A DNA stretch of 64,000 nucleotides from DASUBN01 sp964584665 (GCA_964584665.1 CAZPAO010000010.1:1-64000); one strand, 5' to 3'; positions 1 to 9,044 are shown, counted from the stretch's first letter. Notes: generated from the letters alone by a model not told the origin. Made by a program: numbers and translations.

Positions 1-17
1 ACCACGGCACCTCGTTT

Positions 18-50
18 ACACCGGGCCTCCCGCGGGCGGCCGGGGTGTTT
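18..50 (+). terminator. Terminator-like GC hairpin upstream of lpxC
   Basis: The arms at 18-27 (ACACCGGGCC) and 38-48 pair with one mismatch around a short GC-rich loop, and TTT follows. The position, before the lpxC promoter and reading rightward, suits the terminator of a gene lying left of the window. In gammaproteobacteria that gene is usually ftsZ, but it is not visible here. A second GC block at 66-110 (long C runs, then G runs) could fold as well. The T-tract is short, so confidence is moderate. Confidence 0.4.
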
Positions 51-110
51 GTGGTGCCCCATCCGGCCGCCCCCCGGCCCCCCCCCTACCGGTGTGGGGG
101 CGCGGGGGGG

Positions 111-119
111 TGTTATAAT
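111..119 (+). promoter_or_regulatory. Extended -10 promoter for lpxC
   Basis: The sequence TGTTATAAT matches an extended -10 element (TGn followed by a consensus TATAAT at 114-119). It lies about 95 bases before the lpxC start. No good -35 hexamer is present, because the upstream DNA is a G/C homopolymer block; this is tolerable for extended -10 promoters. It is the only AT-rich spot in the lpxC leader. Confidence 0.5.
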
Positions 120-213
120 TTAGCCAATCGCCGCAGGAGCGATGGGAGGCCATCCGGAGCCCCTGTCGCAGGGACCTGCGGGTCCTCTGCAAGCCTTCTG
201 ACGGCGGGAATCC

Positions 214-1125
214 ATGCTCAAACAACGGACGCTCAAGAACAGCATCCGCGCCACCGGCGTCGGGCTGCACACGGGAGAGAAGGTCTACATGACCCTCCGC
301 CCGGCAGCGCCGAACTCCGGCATCATCTTCCGCCGCGTCGACATGGATCCGCCCGCCCTGGTGCACGCCAAGGCGCTGGCCGTGACCGAGACCATGCTCG
401 GCACCACCATCACGGAAGGCGAGGCCAAGATATCCACCATCGAGCACCTGTTGTCAGCCTTCGCGGGGCTCGGCATCGACAACGCCTTCGTGGACCTCTC
501 GGCTCCCGAAGTCCCGATCATGGATGGCAGCGCCGGCCCCTTCGTGTTCCTGTTGCAGTCGGCGGGCATCGAGGAGCAGAACGCGCATAAGCGCTTCATC
601 CGCATCAAGAGTCCGGTCGAGGTGCGCGACGGCGACAAGTGGGCGCGCTTCGAACCCTTCGACGGGTTCAAGGTCAGTTTCCAGATCGACTTCGACCATC
701 CCATCTTCAAGAAGCACACCCAGACCGCGACGGTGGACTTCTCCACCACCTCCTTCGTCAAGGAAGTGAGCCGCGCGCGCACCTTCGGCTTCATGCGCGA
801 CATCGAGATGCTGCGGCAGAAGCACCTGACCCTGGGCGCCTCGCTGGACAACGCCATCGCGCTGGACGATTACCGCATCCTCAACGAGGACGGCCTGCGT
901 TACGAAGACGAGTTCGTGAAGCACAAGATCCTCGATTCCATCGGCGACCTGTACCTGCTGGGCCACAGCCTGATCGGCGCCTTCAGCGCCTACAAGTCAG
1001 GCCATGGCCTCAACAACGCGCTGCTGCGCGCACTGCTGGCGAAGCAGGAGACCTGGGAAGAGGTGACCTACGACGATCCGGCGACGGCGCCCATCTCGTA
1101 TCTCGCGCCCGCCCACGCATTCTGA
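214..1125 (+). CDS. lpxC: UDP-3-O-acyl-N-acetylglucosamine deacetylase LpxC
   Basis: This cytoplasmic zinc amidase carries out the first committed step of lipid A synthesis, deacetylating UDP-3-O-acyl-GlcNAc. The 303-residue protein has the normal family length and N-terminus (MLKQRTLKNSI). Zinc ligands are visible: the His of the STIEHLLSA motif near residue 77, and the HKILD motif near residue 233. The catalytic base region KSGHGLNNALL follows near residue 260. It is preceded by an extended -10 promoter and a roughly 95-base leader. It converges on dciA with only 37 bases between the stops. The order lpxC, dciA, M23 peptidase, secA is conserved in several gammaproteobacteria. Identity is secure. 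Confidence 0.97.
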   Translation: MLKQRTLKNSIRATGVGLHTGEKVYMTLRPAAPNSGIIFRRVDMDPPALVHAKALAVTETMLGTTITEGEAKISTIEHLLSAFAGLGIDNAFVDLSAPEVPIMDGSAGPFVFLLQSAGIEEQNAHKRFIRIKSPVEVRDGDKWARFEPFDGFKVSFQIDFDHPIFKKHTQTATVDFSTTSFVKEVSRARTFGFMRDIEMLRQKHLTLGASLDNAIALDDYRILNEDGLRYEDEFVKHKILDSIGDLYLLGHSLIGAFSAYKSGHGLNNALLRALLAKQETWEEVTYDDPATAPISYLAPAHAF

Positions 1126-1162
1126 CCTTCGAAGAAAGAACAAGAATCCGGTTATTTGGATA

Positions 1163-1615
1163 TTAAGGACGCGGCTTGTGGCCGCGGGCAAGACGCTTCA
1201 GCGATTCGGCCAGGGCCGGGTCGTCCACGCCACCGGCGGTGCTCTCGAGCAGCTGCTGGGTCTCGGCGGACAGGACGCGCGGTCCGGGCGCCGGTGGGAC
1301 GCCGGGCAGTGGCTCGGGAAGGACCTTGAGCTTGAGCGTATGGCAGGGCTGCCGGACTTGCGTCTGCACCGCCGCCAGCACCACATGGTGTTGGTAGCGG
1401 AGCGCGGTGGTCCAGGCGCCGCTGTCGAGATACAGGGTGAGGGTGCCGTCCTTAAGGTCGGCGCCCAGACAATGGGGTGCAGTCTCGGGTGTGAGGCACT
1501 TGAGAATGCACTGGCGCAGGCTTTCGAGCCTGCGGGCTTCCGCCGCGAGGGACGCGAGTTGAGCGTTCTGCGATGAGAGCAGTCCGGACAGGGTTGAGGG
1601 TGACTTGTCGGCCAT
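1163..1615 (-). CDS. dciA: DciA-like (DUF721) helicase-loading protein
   Basis: The DciA/DUF721 family loads or assists the replicative helicase DnaB in bacteria that lack DnaC. This 150-residue protein has the family's moderately conserved N-terminal domain: a short helix followed by a segment with the LTLYLDSGAWTTALRY motif near residues 55-75, which matches the DUF721 core (hydrophobic strand then aromatic/Ala-Leu-Arg). The C-terminal third is rich in proline and probably disordered. Its position between lpxC and the divergent M23 peptidase gene is the usual one for this family in Pseudomonas and Xanthomonas relatives. Identification rests on context and the short motif, so it is good but not certain. 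Confidence 0.8.
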   Translation of the reverse strand: MADKSPSTLSGLLSSQNAQLASLAAEARRLESLRQCILKCLTPETAPHCLGADLKDGTLTLYLDSGAWTTALRYQHHVVLAAVQTQVRQPCHTLKLKVLPEPLPGVPPAPGPRVLSAETQQLLESTAGGVDDPALAESLKRLARGHKPRP

Positions 1616-1665
1616 GGGCGAATAGTAAGCCCAAGACCGGCCGGATTTGAACGGGGATAGGGTTT

Positions 1666-2619
1666 ATGAACCTGATCGTATTCAACCGCTACGGCGAAGC
1701 GCGCCAGCTGAACCTGCGTCATCCGCTGGTGGGCGGGGGCGTGGCCCTGGCGGCGCTGGCCTTCTGTGCTGGTGTGTTCTCCGCAGGCTACTACACTGCA
1801 GACCGCCTGGCCGCTGCCCGTGCCGCTGCGGACCCTGTGCAGGTGGAACTCAAGTCCCAGGCCGATGAGATAGCCCGCACGAAGCGCGAGGCCCAGGCCA
1901 ACATGGATGCCCTCTCCGCCAAGGTGGCGCAGCTGCAGGCCCACGTGATGCGCCTGGATGCTCTCGGCACCCAGCTCACCAGCATCGCCGGCCTGAAACG
2001 CGGCGAGTTCGACTTCAGCAAGGACCCGGCCGAGGGCGGTCCCGAGGCCAAGGGCCCGGTGCAGCACACCTCGACCCAGGACTTCATGGCCCAGCTGGAC
2101 CAGCTGGCGGCCCAGGTCCAGGACCGGGAGCAGAAGCTGGGGGTACTTGAAAACCTGTTGATGAGCCGCAACGTACAACTGGCGGCCCAGCCCAATGGTC
2201 CGCCGGTGGCGGACGGCTACGTCTCGTCCCTGTTCGGCATGCGCATCGACCCCTTCGACGGGGAACTCTCGATGCACAGCGGCATGGACTTCGCCGGCAC
2301 CGAGGGCGAGTCGGTGGAGGCGGTGGCCGCGGGGGTGGTGACCTGGGCCGGGGAGCGCTCCGGCTACGGCAACCTGGTCGAGATCGACCATGGCAACGGT
2401 TACGCCACGCGCTATGGGCATAACGAGTCGATCCTGGTGCACGTGGGCCAGATCGTGAAGAAAGGAGAAGAGATCGCTCTCATGGGGTCCACCGGGCGTT
2501 CCACCGGCCCCCACGTGCATTTCGAAGTCCTTTACAATGGCGTGGCCGTGAACCCGGCCCGCTTCGTGAAGAGCCTCGGGGCGCCCCAGGTGGCCGTACT
2601 GTCCAAGGGCCAGGACTAA
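1666..2619 (+). CDS. M23 (LytM-type) murein endopeptidase, membrane-anchored
   Basis: The 317-residue protein has one N-terminal transmembrane segment (about residues 25-46), a periplasmic coiled-coil region (about 60-165, rich in Ala/Gln/Leu) and a C-terminal LytM/M23 peptidase domain (about 190-310). The zinc site is intact: HSGMD supplies His204 and Asp208, and HVHFE supplies His283 and His285. It should therefore be a catalytically active cell-wall DD-endopeptidase, not a degenerate EnvC/NlpD-type activator. It occupies the place upstream of secA that secM holds in enterobacteria. It is divergent from dciA, with 50 bases between the starts, so the two probably share a promoter region. Confidence 0.93.
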   Translation: MNLIVFNRYGEARQLNLRHPLVGGGVALAALAFCAGVFSAGYYTADRLAAARAAADPVQVELKSQADEIARTKREAQANMDALSAKVAQLQAHVMRLDALGTQLTSIAGLKRGEFDFSKDPAEGGPEAKGPVQHTSTQDFMAQLDQLAAQVQDREQKLGVLENLLMSRNVQLAAQPNGPPVADGYVSSLFGMRIDPFDGELSMHSGMDFAGTEGESVEAVAAGVVTWAGERSGYGNLVEIDHGNGYATRYGHNESILVHVGQIVKKGEEIALMGSTGRSTGPHVHFEVLYNGVAVNPARFVKSLGAPQVAVLSKGQD

Positions 2620-2784
2620 TCCCCTCCCGTCTCCTGCCCGCGCACCGGCCAGGCGCCGGGCCGGGCGACTCCCCGGCAGACGCATCCCGAAGATGCAGCG
2701 CGGCGAACCGCAGTGCGGACGCGCCGATACACATATATATGAGCGCCGCCCGCGCGGCGCGCCAGCGAGCGAAGAAAAAGGCAT

Positions 2785-5535
2785 ATGGAACTCAACATCC
2801 TCAAGACGATCTTCGGCAGCCGCAACGACCGTTTGGTGCGTGGCATGCGCCGCGAAGCCCAGAAGATCAACGCGCTGGAACCCTCTACCCAGGCGCTCAA
2901 CGACGAGGCACTGAAGGCGAAGACCGCCGAGTTCCGCAAGCGCCACGCCGCCGGCGAATCCCTGGACCAGTTGCTGCCCGAGGCCTTCGCCTGTGTGCGC
3001 GAGGCCGCTTACCGCCGTCTCGGCATGCGCCACTTCGACGTGCAGCTCATCGGCGGCATGACCCTGCATCGCGGCAAGATCGCCGAGATGCGCACCGGCG
3101 AGGGCAAGACCCTGGTGGCGACGCTCGCCGCCTATCTCAACGCCATCCCGGCCCAGGGCGTGCACGTGATCACGGTCAACGACTACCTGGCTTCCCGCGA
3201 CGCCAACTGGATGCGGCCGGTGTTCGAGGCGCTCGACCTCACGGTCGGCGTGGTGCTCTCGGGCCAGGATCCGGAAGCCAAGCGCGCCGCCTACGCGGCC
3301 GACATCACCTACGGCACCAACAACGAATTCGGTTTCGACTACCTGCGCGACAACATGGCCTTCCGCCTGGAGGGCAAAGTGCAGCGCGGGCTGTTCTACG
3401 CCATCGTCGACGAAGTGGACTCCATCCTCATCGATGAGGCGCGCACACCCCTCATCATCTCGGGTTCGGTGGATGACAACACCGACCTCTACCGCAAGAT
3501 CGACGCCATCCTGCCGAACCTCATCCGCCAGAAGGAAGAGGACGGTCCGGGCGATTACAGCGTCGACGAGAAAGCCAAGCAGGTCTACCTGACGGAGGAC
3601 GGCCACCAGCACGTGGAGGAGATGCTGGCACGCGAGGGGCTCATCGCCGAGGGCGGTTCGCTCTATGACGCCACCAACATCGGCCTCATGCACCACGTCA
3701 ATGCCGGTCTGCGTGCCCACGCGCTGTTCAAGTGCGAAGTGGATTACATCATCAAGAACGGCGAGGTGGTGATCGTCGACGAGTTCACCGGCCGCACCAT
3801 GCCGGGACGTCGCTGGTCCGACGGCCTGCACCAGGCCATCGAGGCCAAGGAAGGCGTGAAGATCCAGGCGGAGAACCAGACGCTCGCCTCCATCACCTTC
3901 CAGAACTACTTCCGCCTCTACAAGAAGCTCTCGGGCATGACCGGCACCGCCGACACCGAGGCACGTGAGTTCCACGAGATCTATGCGCTCGAGGTGGTGA
4001 TCATCCCCACCAACCGGCCGATGGTGCGCCAGGACAACCCGGACCTCGTGTACCTGTCAGCCAAGGGCAAGTTCCGCGCGGTGATCGCCGACATCAAGGA
4101 CTGCATCCAACGCGGCCAGCCCGCGCTCGTGGGAACCGCTTCCATCGAGGCCTCCGAGCAGCTCTCCGCGCTGCTGGAGAAAGAAGGCGTGCCGCACCAG
4201 GTGTTGAACGCCAAGCAACACGCCCAGGAGGCCCAGGTCATCGCCCAGGCGGGCCGACCCGGCACGGTCACCATCGCCACCAACATGGCCGGCCGCGGCA
4301 CCGACATCGTGCTGGGTGGCAGCCTCGAGGCTGAACTCGCGGCCCTGCCGCCGGAGACCGACGAGGCCGAGAAGGCCCGCATCAAGGCCGACTGGCAGGC
4401 GCGCCACGACGCGGTGCTGGCCGCCGGCGGTCTCCACATCATCGGCAGCGAGCGCCATGAATCGCGGCGCATCGACAACCAGCTGCGCGGTCGTTCCGGC
4501 CGCCAGGGAGACGCGGGCTCGAGCCGTTTCTACCTGTCGCTGGAAGACAACCTGATGCGCATCTTCGCCGGTGACCGCATCAAGGGCATGATGCAGCGCT
4601 TCGGCATGCAGGAGGACGAGCCCATCGAGTCCTCGCTGGTGACCAAGGGCGTGGAGAACGCCCAGCGCAAAGTGGAAGCCCACAACTTCGACATCCGCAA
4701 GTCGCTGCTGGAATACGACGACGTCGCCAACGACCAGCGCAAGGTCATCTACGAGCAGCGCAACGAACTCCTGCACGCCTCCGACATCCACGAGACCGTA
4801 CAGGCTGTGATGGTGGACGTGCTGAACGGCGTGATCGATGAATACATCCCGCCCCAGAGCGTGGAAGAGCAGTGGAACATCCAGGGCCTCATGGAGGCGC
4901 TGGAACGGGACTTCCTGCTCAAGCTGGACATCAAGGGCTGGCTGGACAAGGAGCCGGAGCTGCACGAAGAGCCGCTCAGGGCCCGCATCCAGAAGGCTTT
5001 CCTGGAAGCCTACCAGGCCAAGGCACAGCAGGTGGGCCCGGACGTGATCCGCTACTTCGAGAAGGAGATCATGCTCCGCAACCTGGACACCCTGTGGCGC
5101 GAGCACCTCGCCAACATGGATTACCTGCGCCAGGGCATCCACCTGCGCGGCTATGCCCAGGTGGACCCACGCCGCGAGTACAAGCGCGATGCTTTCGAGA
5201 TGTTCTCGCGCATGCTCGACCGCCTGAAGTTCGACGTGGTGACCATCCTCTCCAAGGTGCAGGTGCGCACCGAGCAGGACGTGGCCGCCATGGAAGAGGA
5301 ACGCCGTCGTGTGCGCGCCATGCAGTTCCAGCATGCCGAGGCCCCGAGTGTCACGGCCGCAGCGCCGGCCCCCGAAGCGGCTGCGCCGGCCGCGGGCGCC
5401 CCCCGCGCCACCGCTCCTGCCGCTGCTGCGGCTGTCGCACCGTTCGTGCGCGAGAACCCGAAGGTGGGGCGCAACGATCCCTGCCCCTGCGGTTCGGGCT
5501 TGAAATACAAGCAGTGCCACGGGCGCTTAAGCTGA
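2785..5535 (+). CDS. secA: Protein translocase ATPase SecA
   Basis: SecA drives post-translational export of preproteins through SecYEG. The 916-residue length is normal. Visible motifs include Walker A (MRTGEGKTLVAT, near residue 103), the Walker B-like IVDEVDSILIDEART, and the helicase motif NMAGRGTDIVLGG. An Ala/Pro-rich linker (about residues 850-890) leads to the C-terminal zinc/SecB-binding tail NDPCPCGSGLKYKQCHG. The ATG follows an AAAAAGG Shine-Dalgarno-like stretch. Only one base separates the stop from the TTG of the Nudix-ThiE gene, so the two are probably cotranscribed. In Pseudomonas-type genomes argJ follows secA; here it does not. Confidence 0.99.
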   Translation: MELNILKTIFGSRNDRLVRGMRREAQKINALEPSTQALNDEALKAKTAEFRKRHAAGESLDQLLPEAFACVREAAYRRLGMRHFDVQLIGGMTLHRGKIAEMRTGEGKTLVATLAAYLNAIPAQGVHVITVNDYLASRDANWMRPVFEALDLTVGVVLSGQDPEAKRAAYAADITYGTNNEFGFDYLRDNMAFRLEGKVQRGLFYAIVDEVDSILIDEARTPLIISGSVDDNTDLYRKIDAILPNLIRQKEEDGPGDYSVDEKAKQVYLTEDGHQHVEEMLAREGLIAEGGSLYDATNIGLMHHVNAGLRAHALFKCEVDYIIKNGEVVIVDEFTGRTMPGRRWSDGLHQAIEAKEGVKIQAENQTLASITFQNYFRLYKKLSGMTGTADTEAREFHEIYALEVVIIPTNRPMVRQDNPDLVYLSAKGKFRAVIADIKDCIQRGQPALVGTASIEASEQLSALLEKEGVPHQVLNAKQHAQEAQVIAQAGRPGTVTIATNMAGRGTDIVLGGSLEAELAALPPETDEAEKARIKADWQARHDAVLAAGGLHIIGSERHESRRIDNQLRGRSGRQGDAGSSRFYLSLEDNLMRIFAGDRIKGMMQRFGMQEDEPIESSLVTKGVENAQRKVEAHNFDIRKSLLEYDDVANDQRKVIYEQRNELLHASDIHETVQAVMVDVLNGVIDEYIPPQSVEEQWNIQGLMEALERDFLLKLDIKGWLDKEPELHEEPLRARIQKAFLEAYQAKAQQVGPDVIRYFEKEIMLRNLDTLWREHLANMDYLRQGIHLRGYAQVDPRREYKRDAFEMFSRMLDRLKFDVVTILSKVQVRTEQDVAAMEEERRRVRAMQFQHAEAPSVTAAAPAPEAAAPAAGAPRATAPAAAAAVAPFVRENPKVGRNDPCPCGSGLKYKQCHGRLS

Positions 5536-5536
5536 T

Positions 5537-6517
5537 TTGAACCGGATGCCTCCCGTCGCATCCGCTCTCCGCATCCAAGTCGTCGCCGCGGTGCTGCGTG
5601 ACCGGCAGGGCCGCGTGCTGGTGGCCGATCGTCCCGCCGGCAAGCCCATGGCGGGTTTCTGGGAGTTCCCCGGCGGCAAGCTGGAACCCGGTGAGAAGCC
5701 CTTCGATGCTTTGCGGCGTGAACTCAAAGAAGAGCTCGGCATCGAGGTGCGCTGCGCCTACCGGCTGCTGCGCTTCGCCTATCGTTATCCTGAAAGAGAA
5801 GTAGAACTGGACGTGTGGCGCGTCACCGCCTGGGATGGCGAACCTTCCGCCCACGAAGGCCAGCGGCTCGCCTGGCACCGGCCCCGTGATCTCATGGGCA
5901 TCGGGCTCCTGCCCGCGGACGAACCCATCGTGCGCTCGCTCGAACTGCCGCCGCTGATGCTGGTGACCCCCTCGCCCGGGGACGAACCTGCGTTCCTGCA
6001 GGGCCTCCAACGTTCCCTGGATGCCGGCGTGGACTGGGTGCAGTTCCGCGCACCCTGGATGGATGCGGCGCGCTATGGGCGGCTGGCTGAGCGGGTGGTC
6101 GCCACCTGCCGTGCATCCGGTGTCCAGGTGAGCCTGCACGGGGATGCGGCTCTCGCGCGGGAACTGGGGGCCGACGGCGTACACCTCGGCCAGAAGGACC
6201 TGGATGCCTATGACGGTCGCGATGGTCGGCTGCGTTTGGGCATCTCATGTCACACGGCAGAGGAATTGCGACGCGCGCTGGAATCGAAACCAGCCTATCT
6301 GATCCTGGGGCCGGTGCAGGAGACCGCCAGCCATCCGGGGACCAAATCTCTGGGATGGGAGGGCTTCAGGAGCATCGCTGCTGCAAGCACAGTGCCGGTC
6401 TACGGCATCGGCGGACTAGGTCCCGATGATCTGACAGCAGCGCATTCCCATGGAGCGCACGGCGTGGCCTCCATCCGCGCCCTCTGGGATATCCCTCAGC
6501 TCTCCGGATCGTCCTGA
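5537..6517 (+). CDS. Nudix hydrolase (MutT-like) fused to a ThiE-like domain
   Basis: The 326-residue protein has two domains. Residues about 10-135 are a Nudix hydrolase with the full signature (GGKLEPGEKPFDALRRELKE, then ELGI), like 8-oxo-dGTP pyrophosphatase MutT. Residues about 145-320 are a TIM-barrel domain of the thiamine phosphate synthase/TenI family, with GADGVHLGQKDL, LGISCHT and a late phosphate-binding VYGIGGL motif. This fusion is known in gammaproteobacteria next to secA/argJ; the function of the ThiE half there is unclear. The start is TTG at 5537, or an in-frame ATG at 5546. The last 22 bases overlap yacG on the other strand. Confidence 0.9.
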   Translation: MNRMPPVASALRIQVVAAVLRDRQGRVLVADRPAGKPMAGFWEFPGGKLEPGEKPFDALRRELKEELGIEVRCAYRLLRFAYRYPEREVELDVWRVTAWDGEPSAHEGQRLAWHRPRDLMGIGLLPADEPIVRSLELPPLMLVTPSPGDEPAFLQGLQRSLDAGVDWVQFRAPWMDAARYGRLAERVVATCRASGVQVSLHGDAALARELGADGVHLGQKDLDAYDGRDGRLRLGISCHTAEELRRALESKPAYLILGPVQETASHPGTKSLGWEGFRSIAAASTVPVYGIGGLGPDDLTAAHSHGAHGVASIRALWDIPQLSGSS

Positions 6518-6681
6518 TCCAGGGGAGTGTCGTCAGTGGGGATGGCGTGCTTCTCCGCCAGCCAGTCGCCCAGGTCGATGAGCCGGCAGCGGTCGCTGCA
6601 GAAAGGCCGCCACTTCGAGGCTTCCGTCCACGGCACCGGCTTGCCGCAGTGCGGGCATTCGACTGTCTGGATATCGGACAT
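6496..6681 (-). CDS. yacG: DNA gyrase inhibitor YacG, zinc-binding
   Basis: This 61-residue protein has the YacG four-cysteine zinc site (CPHCGKPVPW near the N-terminus, then PFCSDRCRLIDLGDW) and the acidic C-terminus typical of the family. YacG binds GyrB and inhibits gyrase in E. coli. Its start overlaps the stop of zapD by one base (TAATG), so translation is probably coupled. The order coaE-zapD-yacG is the standard gammaproteobacterial arrangement downstream of pilBCD. Confidence 0.96.
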   Translation of the reverse strand: MSDIQTVECPHCGKPVPWTEASKWRPFCSDRCRLIDLGDWLAEKHAIPTDDTPLDQDDPES

Positions 6682-7487
6682 TACAGCTGGCAGCAGACGA
6701 GTTTGAAACCGATGTCGCGCTTGGTCTGCTGGGGACGGGCGTTGGCGTCGTGGCGCTCGAGGAAACGGATGGTCATGCGGTGCTTGCCGGCGCTGATCTC
6801 CGGGAATACGCCGCTGGGGGCCGGCACCATCACCCGCACCATGGGCGAGAGCACGTTCGTATCGAAGTTGCGCTGGTAGACCCCTTGCTCCGCGATCTCG
6901 CGGGTGGGGAGTGCGCTCTCCCGGGTGAGCGCCATCAGCAGCGCGATGGTGTCCTTCAGGGGTTTCAGTTCCGTCAGCCAGCCCTGCAGGTCGCGGGCAC
7001 GGCGCGGATAAGGGTGGGTCAGCCAGGCATGGTAAGAGGGCAGGTCGAACTGGCAGGTGCCGCCGGGGATGGCGAGCCGGTTCTTGATGGAGTTCAGGAA
7101 CTCGCTCTCGCGCAGACAGGCACCCAGCGGGCGGCCGTCACCGTCCATCTCGTTCCGCAGCCGGTCCAGGTCCGAGAGCACGGTCTGCAGGCGCACGTTG
7201 TCCACTTCGGGGCTGCCCTTGAGCCGCTGCAGCAGCATGCCGCAGCGTTCCAGCTCCTTCAGCACCTCGGTGCGCACGTCGCCGCGCGTCAGCAGCGAGA
7301 CGATCTCGAGGATGGATCCGACCGCGGCACGGCTGTCCCACACGGAGGAGAGGCCGCTGTGATGCCCGGCCTGCTCCATGAGGAACTCGAGGCGCAGGAA
7401 TGTGCGCACACGCTCGCTAAGCGGCTGCTCATAGATGAGCCAATCCGCGGCAGCCTGTTCCTCGACGTGTTGATCCACGTTCAGCAT
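6681..7487 (-). CDS. zapD: Cell division protein ZapD
   Basis: ZapD crosslinks FtsZ filaments in the cytoplasm and helps stabilise the Z ring. The 268-residue length and the N-terminal signature (YEQPLSERVRTFLRLEFLM) are diagnostic, and the rest is helical followed by the beta-rich domain typical of the family. The gene lies 13 bases downstream of coaE and overlaps yacG by one base, so it belongs to the pilBCD-coaE-zapD-yacG transcription unit. Confidence 0.97.
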   Translation of the reverse strand: MLNVDQHVEEQAAADWLIYEQPLSERVRTFLRLEFLMEQAGHHSGLSSVWDSRAAVGSILEIVSLLTRGDVRTEVLKELERCGMLLQRLKGSPEVDNVRLQTVLSDLDRLRNEMDGDGRPLGACLRESEFLNSIKNRLAIPGGTCQFDLPSYHAWLTHPYPRRARDLQGWLTELKPLKDTIALLMALTRESALPTREIAEQGVYQRNFDTNVLSPMVRVMVPAPSGVFPEISAGKHRMTIRFLERHDANARPQQTKRDIGFKLVCCQL

Positions 7488-7500
7488 CCGGATCCCCGGG

Positions 7501-8133
7501 TCACGGCAGCGCTATCCCACGGCGTCTGAAGTCGCCGCACGCAGCCAGTTCGAGGTAGAACCCATGCAGTCGGTCCACGGCGCCTTCGAGGGCAGCCGTG
7601 TCGCTGGCGTTGGACAGAATATCATCCGCGGCGGCGAGCCGGGCAGTGCGGCTGGATTGGACGGCTAGGATGGCCCGGGCCGAGGCCTCTGTCTCATGGT
7701 CGCGTGACATAAGACGGGCCAGTTGCAGTTCTTCGGAGCAGTCCACCACCAGCACCCGGTCCACCAGGGCCCGGGCGGCGGGCTTCTCCACCAGCAGGGG
7801 CATGACCGCCAGGGCATAAGGGCCTTGGGAAGCCTTCAGTTGCGCCTCCAGGCCTCTGAACACCAGGGGGTGCAGCACCGACTCCACCTCCTGGCGCAGG
7901 GCCGGGTCGGCGAATAACCGCTGCCTGAGGGCTCGCCGGTCCAGCTCCCCTGTCGCATCGAGGATGCCAGGCCCCAGGGCTTCCACCAGGGCTGCGAGAC
8001 CGGGTTGGCCATGCCGGGTGAGGGCATGGCTGAGGACATCCGCATCCGCCACCGGCACGCCACGACGGGCCAGTGCGGCGGCTGCCAGGGACTTTCCGCT
8101 GGCGATGCCGCCGGTGAGACCGACCTTGAGCAT
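7501..8133 (-). CDS. coaE: Dephospho-CoA kinase CoaE
   Basis: CoaE phosphorylates dephospho-CoA in the last step of coenzyme A synthesis. The 210-residue protein begins with the family P-loop GLTGGIASGKS and contains HPLVFRGLEAQL and the late VVDCSEELQLARLMSRD motif. Only three bases separate it from pilD, so it is cotranscribed with the type IV pilus assembly genes, a common arrangement in this class. Confidence 0.98.
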   Translation of the reverse strand: MLKVGLTGGIASGKSLAAAALARRGVPVADADVLSHALTRHGQPGLAALVEALGPGILDATGELDRRALRQRLFADPALRQEVESVLHPLVFRGLEAQLKASQGPYALAVMPLLVEKPAARALVDRVLVVDCSEELQLARLMSRDHETEASARAILAVQSSRTARLAAADDILSNASDTAALEGAVDRLHGFYLELAACGDFRRRGIALP

Positions 8134-8136
8134 GGT

Positions 8137-8994
8137 TCAGTGGGCGCCGCTGACGGCGAGGTAGGCGTTGGTGAGGGGATGGCCCCAGATGAGCGTGATC
8201 CAGCCGGCCGCCGCCAGGAAGGGACCGAAGGGCAGCGGCACGCCCTGGCGGATGCGCTTCAAGCCCAGCAGGGTGAGGCCGGTGACGGCACCGACGCCGG
8301 CGGACATGAGGATGATGAGCGGAAGCTGCTGCCAGCCCAGCCAGGCACCGAACAGGGCGTAGAGCTTGAAGTCGCCGTAGCCCATCCCTTCTTTGCCCGT
8401 GAGCAGGCGGAACAGGTGATAGATGGACCACAAGGACAGGTAGCCCGCCGCGGCGCCGATAACCGCCGAACCGAGGTCGATGTAGGTGCCGGTGATGTTG
8501 AACAGGAGACCGAGCCAGAGCAGCGGCAGCACGATGCGGTCCGGCAGGAGTTGGGTCTCGATGTCGATGCCCGCGAGCGCGATTAGCCCCCAGGTGAGGG
8601 GCAGCGCGCCGAAGGCGGCGGCACCGAAACCGAAGTGCCAGGCGACGAAACCGGAGAGGAGGCCGGTGAGCGCTTCGATGATCGCATAACGCGGCGAGAT
8701 GGATGCGTGGCAGCCGCTACAGCGTCCGCGCAGCATCAGGTAGCTCAGGATCGGCACGTTCTCGAGAGCGGTGATGCCGTGGCCACAGTGCGGGCAACGC
8801 GATCGCGGCATGACGAGATCGAAGCGTTCCGCCGGCGCCTCTTCCTGAGCGTACTCCGTGCGCCACTCGCGCTCGAGCATGATCGGAAGGCGGTATATCA
8901 CCACGTTGAGGAAGCTGCCGACCAGCAGCCCTAGCAACACGCTGAGGAAGGTGAAGGCGAGCGGGCTTTGCTCTAGCAGGAGCGTGATGGTCAT
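8137..8994 (-). CDS. pilD: Type IV prepilin peptidase/methyltransferase PilD
   Basis: PilD is an inner-membrane aspartyl protease that cleaves the short leader of type IV prepilins and N-methylates the new N-terminal Phe. The 285-residue protein has about seven or eight transmembrane segments, the cytoplasmic four-cysteine zinc motif (CPHCGHG then CSGCHASIS), and the two catalytic aspartates (in GIDIETQLLPD and GMGYGDFKLYALFGAWLG). It is separated from pilC by a 193-base gap that contains a palindromic element, unlike the tight spacing elsewhere in this operon. Confidence 0.97.
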   Translation of the reverse strand: MTITLLLEQSPLAFTFLSVLLGLLVGSFLNVVIYRLPIMLEREWRTEYAQEEAPAERFDLVMPRSRCPHCGHGITALENVPILSYLMLRGRCSGCHASISPRYAIIEALTGLLSGFVAWHFGFGAAAFGALPLTWGLIALAGIDIETQLLPDRIVLPLLWLGLLFNITGTYIDLGSAVIGAAAGYLSLWSIYHLFRLLTGKEGMGYGDFKLYALFGAWLGWQQLPLIILMSAGVGAVTGLTLLGLKRIRQGVPLPFGPFLAAAGWITLIWGHPLTNAYLAVSGAH

Positions 8995-9044
8995 GTATTC
9001 CCCAAAGGTATTTCGCGGAACGCCATCAACACTTTTTCTTTCAG

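Noticed and set aside
2739..3437. Open frame starting just before secA that could be a SecM-like leader
   Set aside because: It overlaps secA for 650 bases in another frame, has no arrest-like motif or signal peptide, and reads as a shadow of secA.
1198..3975. 925-codon open frame antisense to the M23 peptidase gene and secA
   Set aside because: It lies entirely opposite well-supported genes; its His/Val/Gly/Leu-rich composition is the usual mirror of GC-rich coding sequence, with no family motif.
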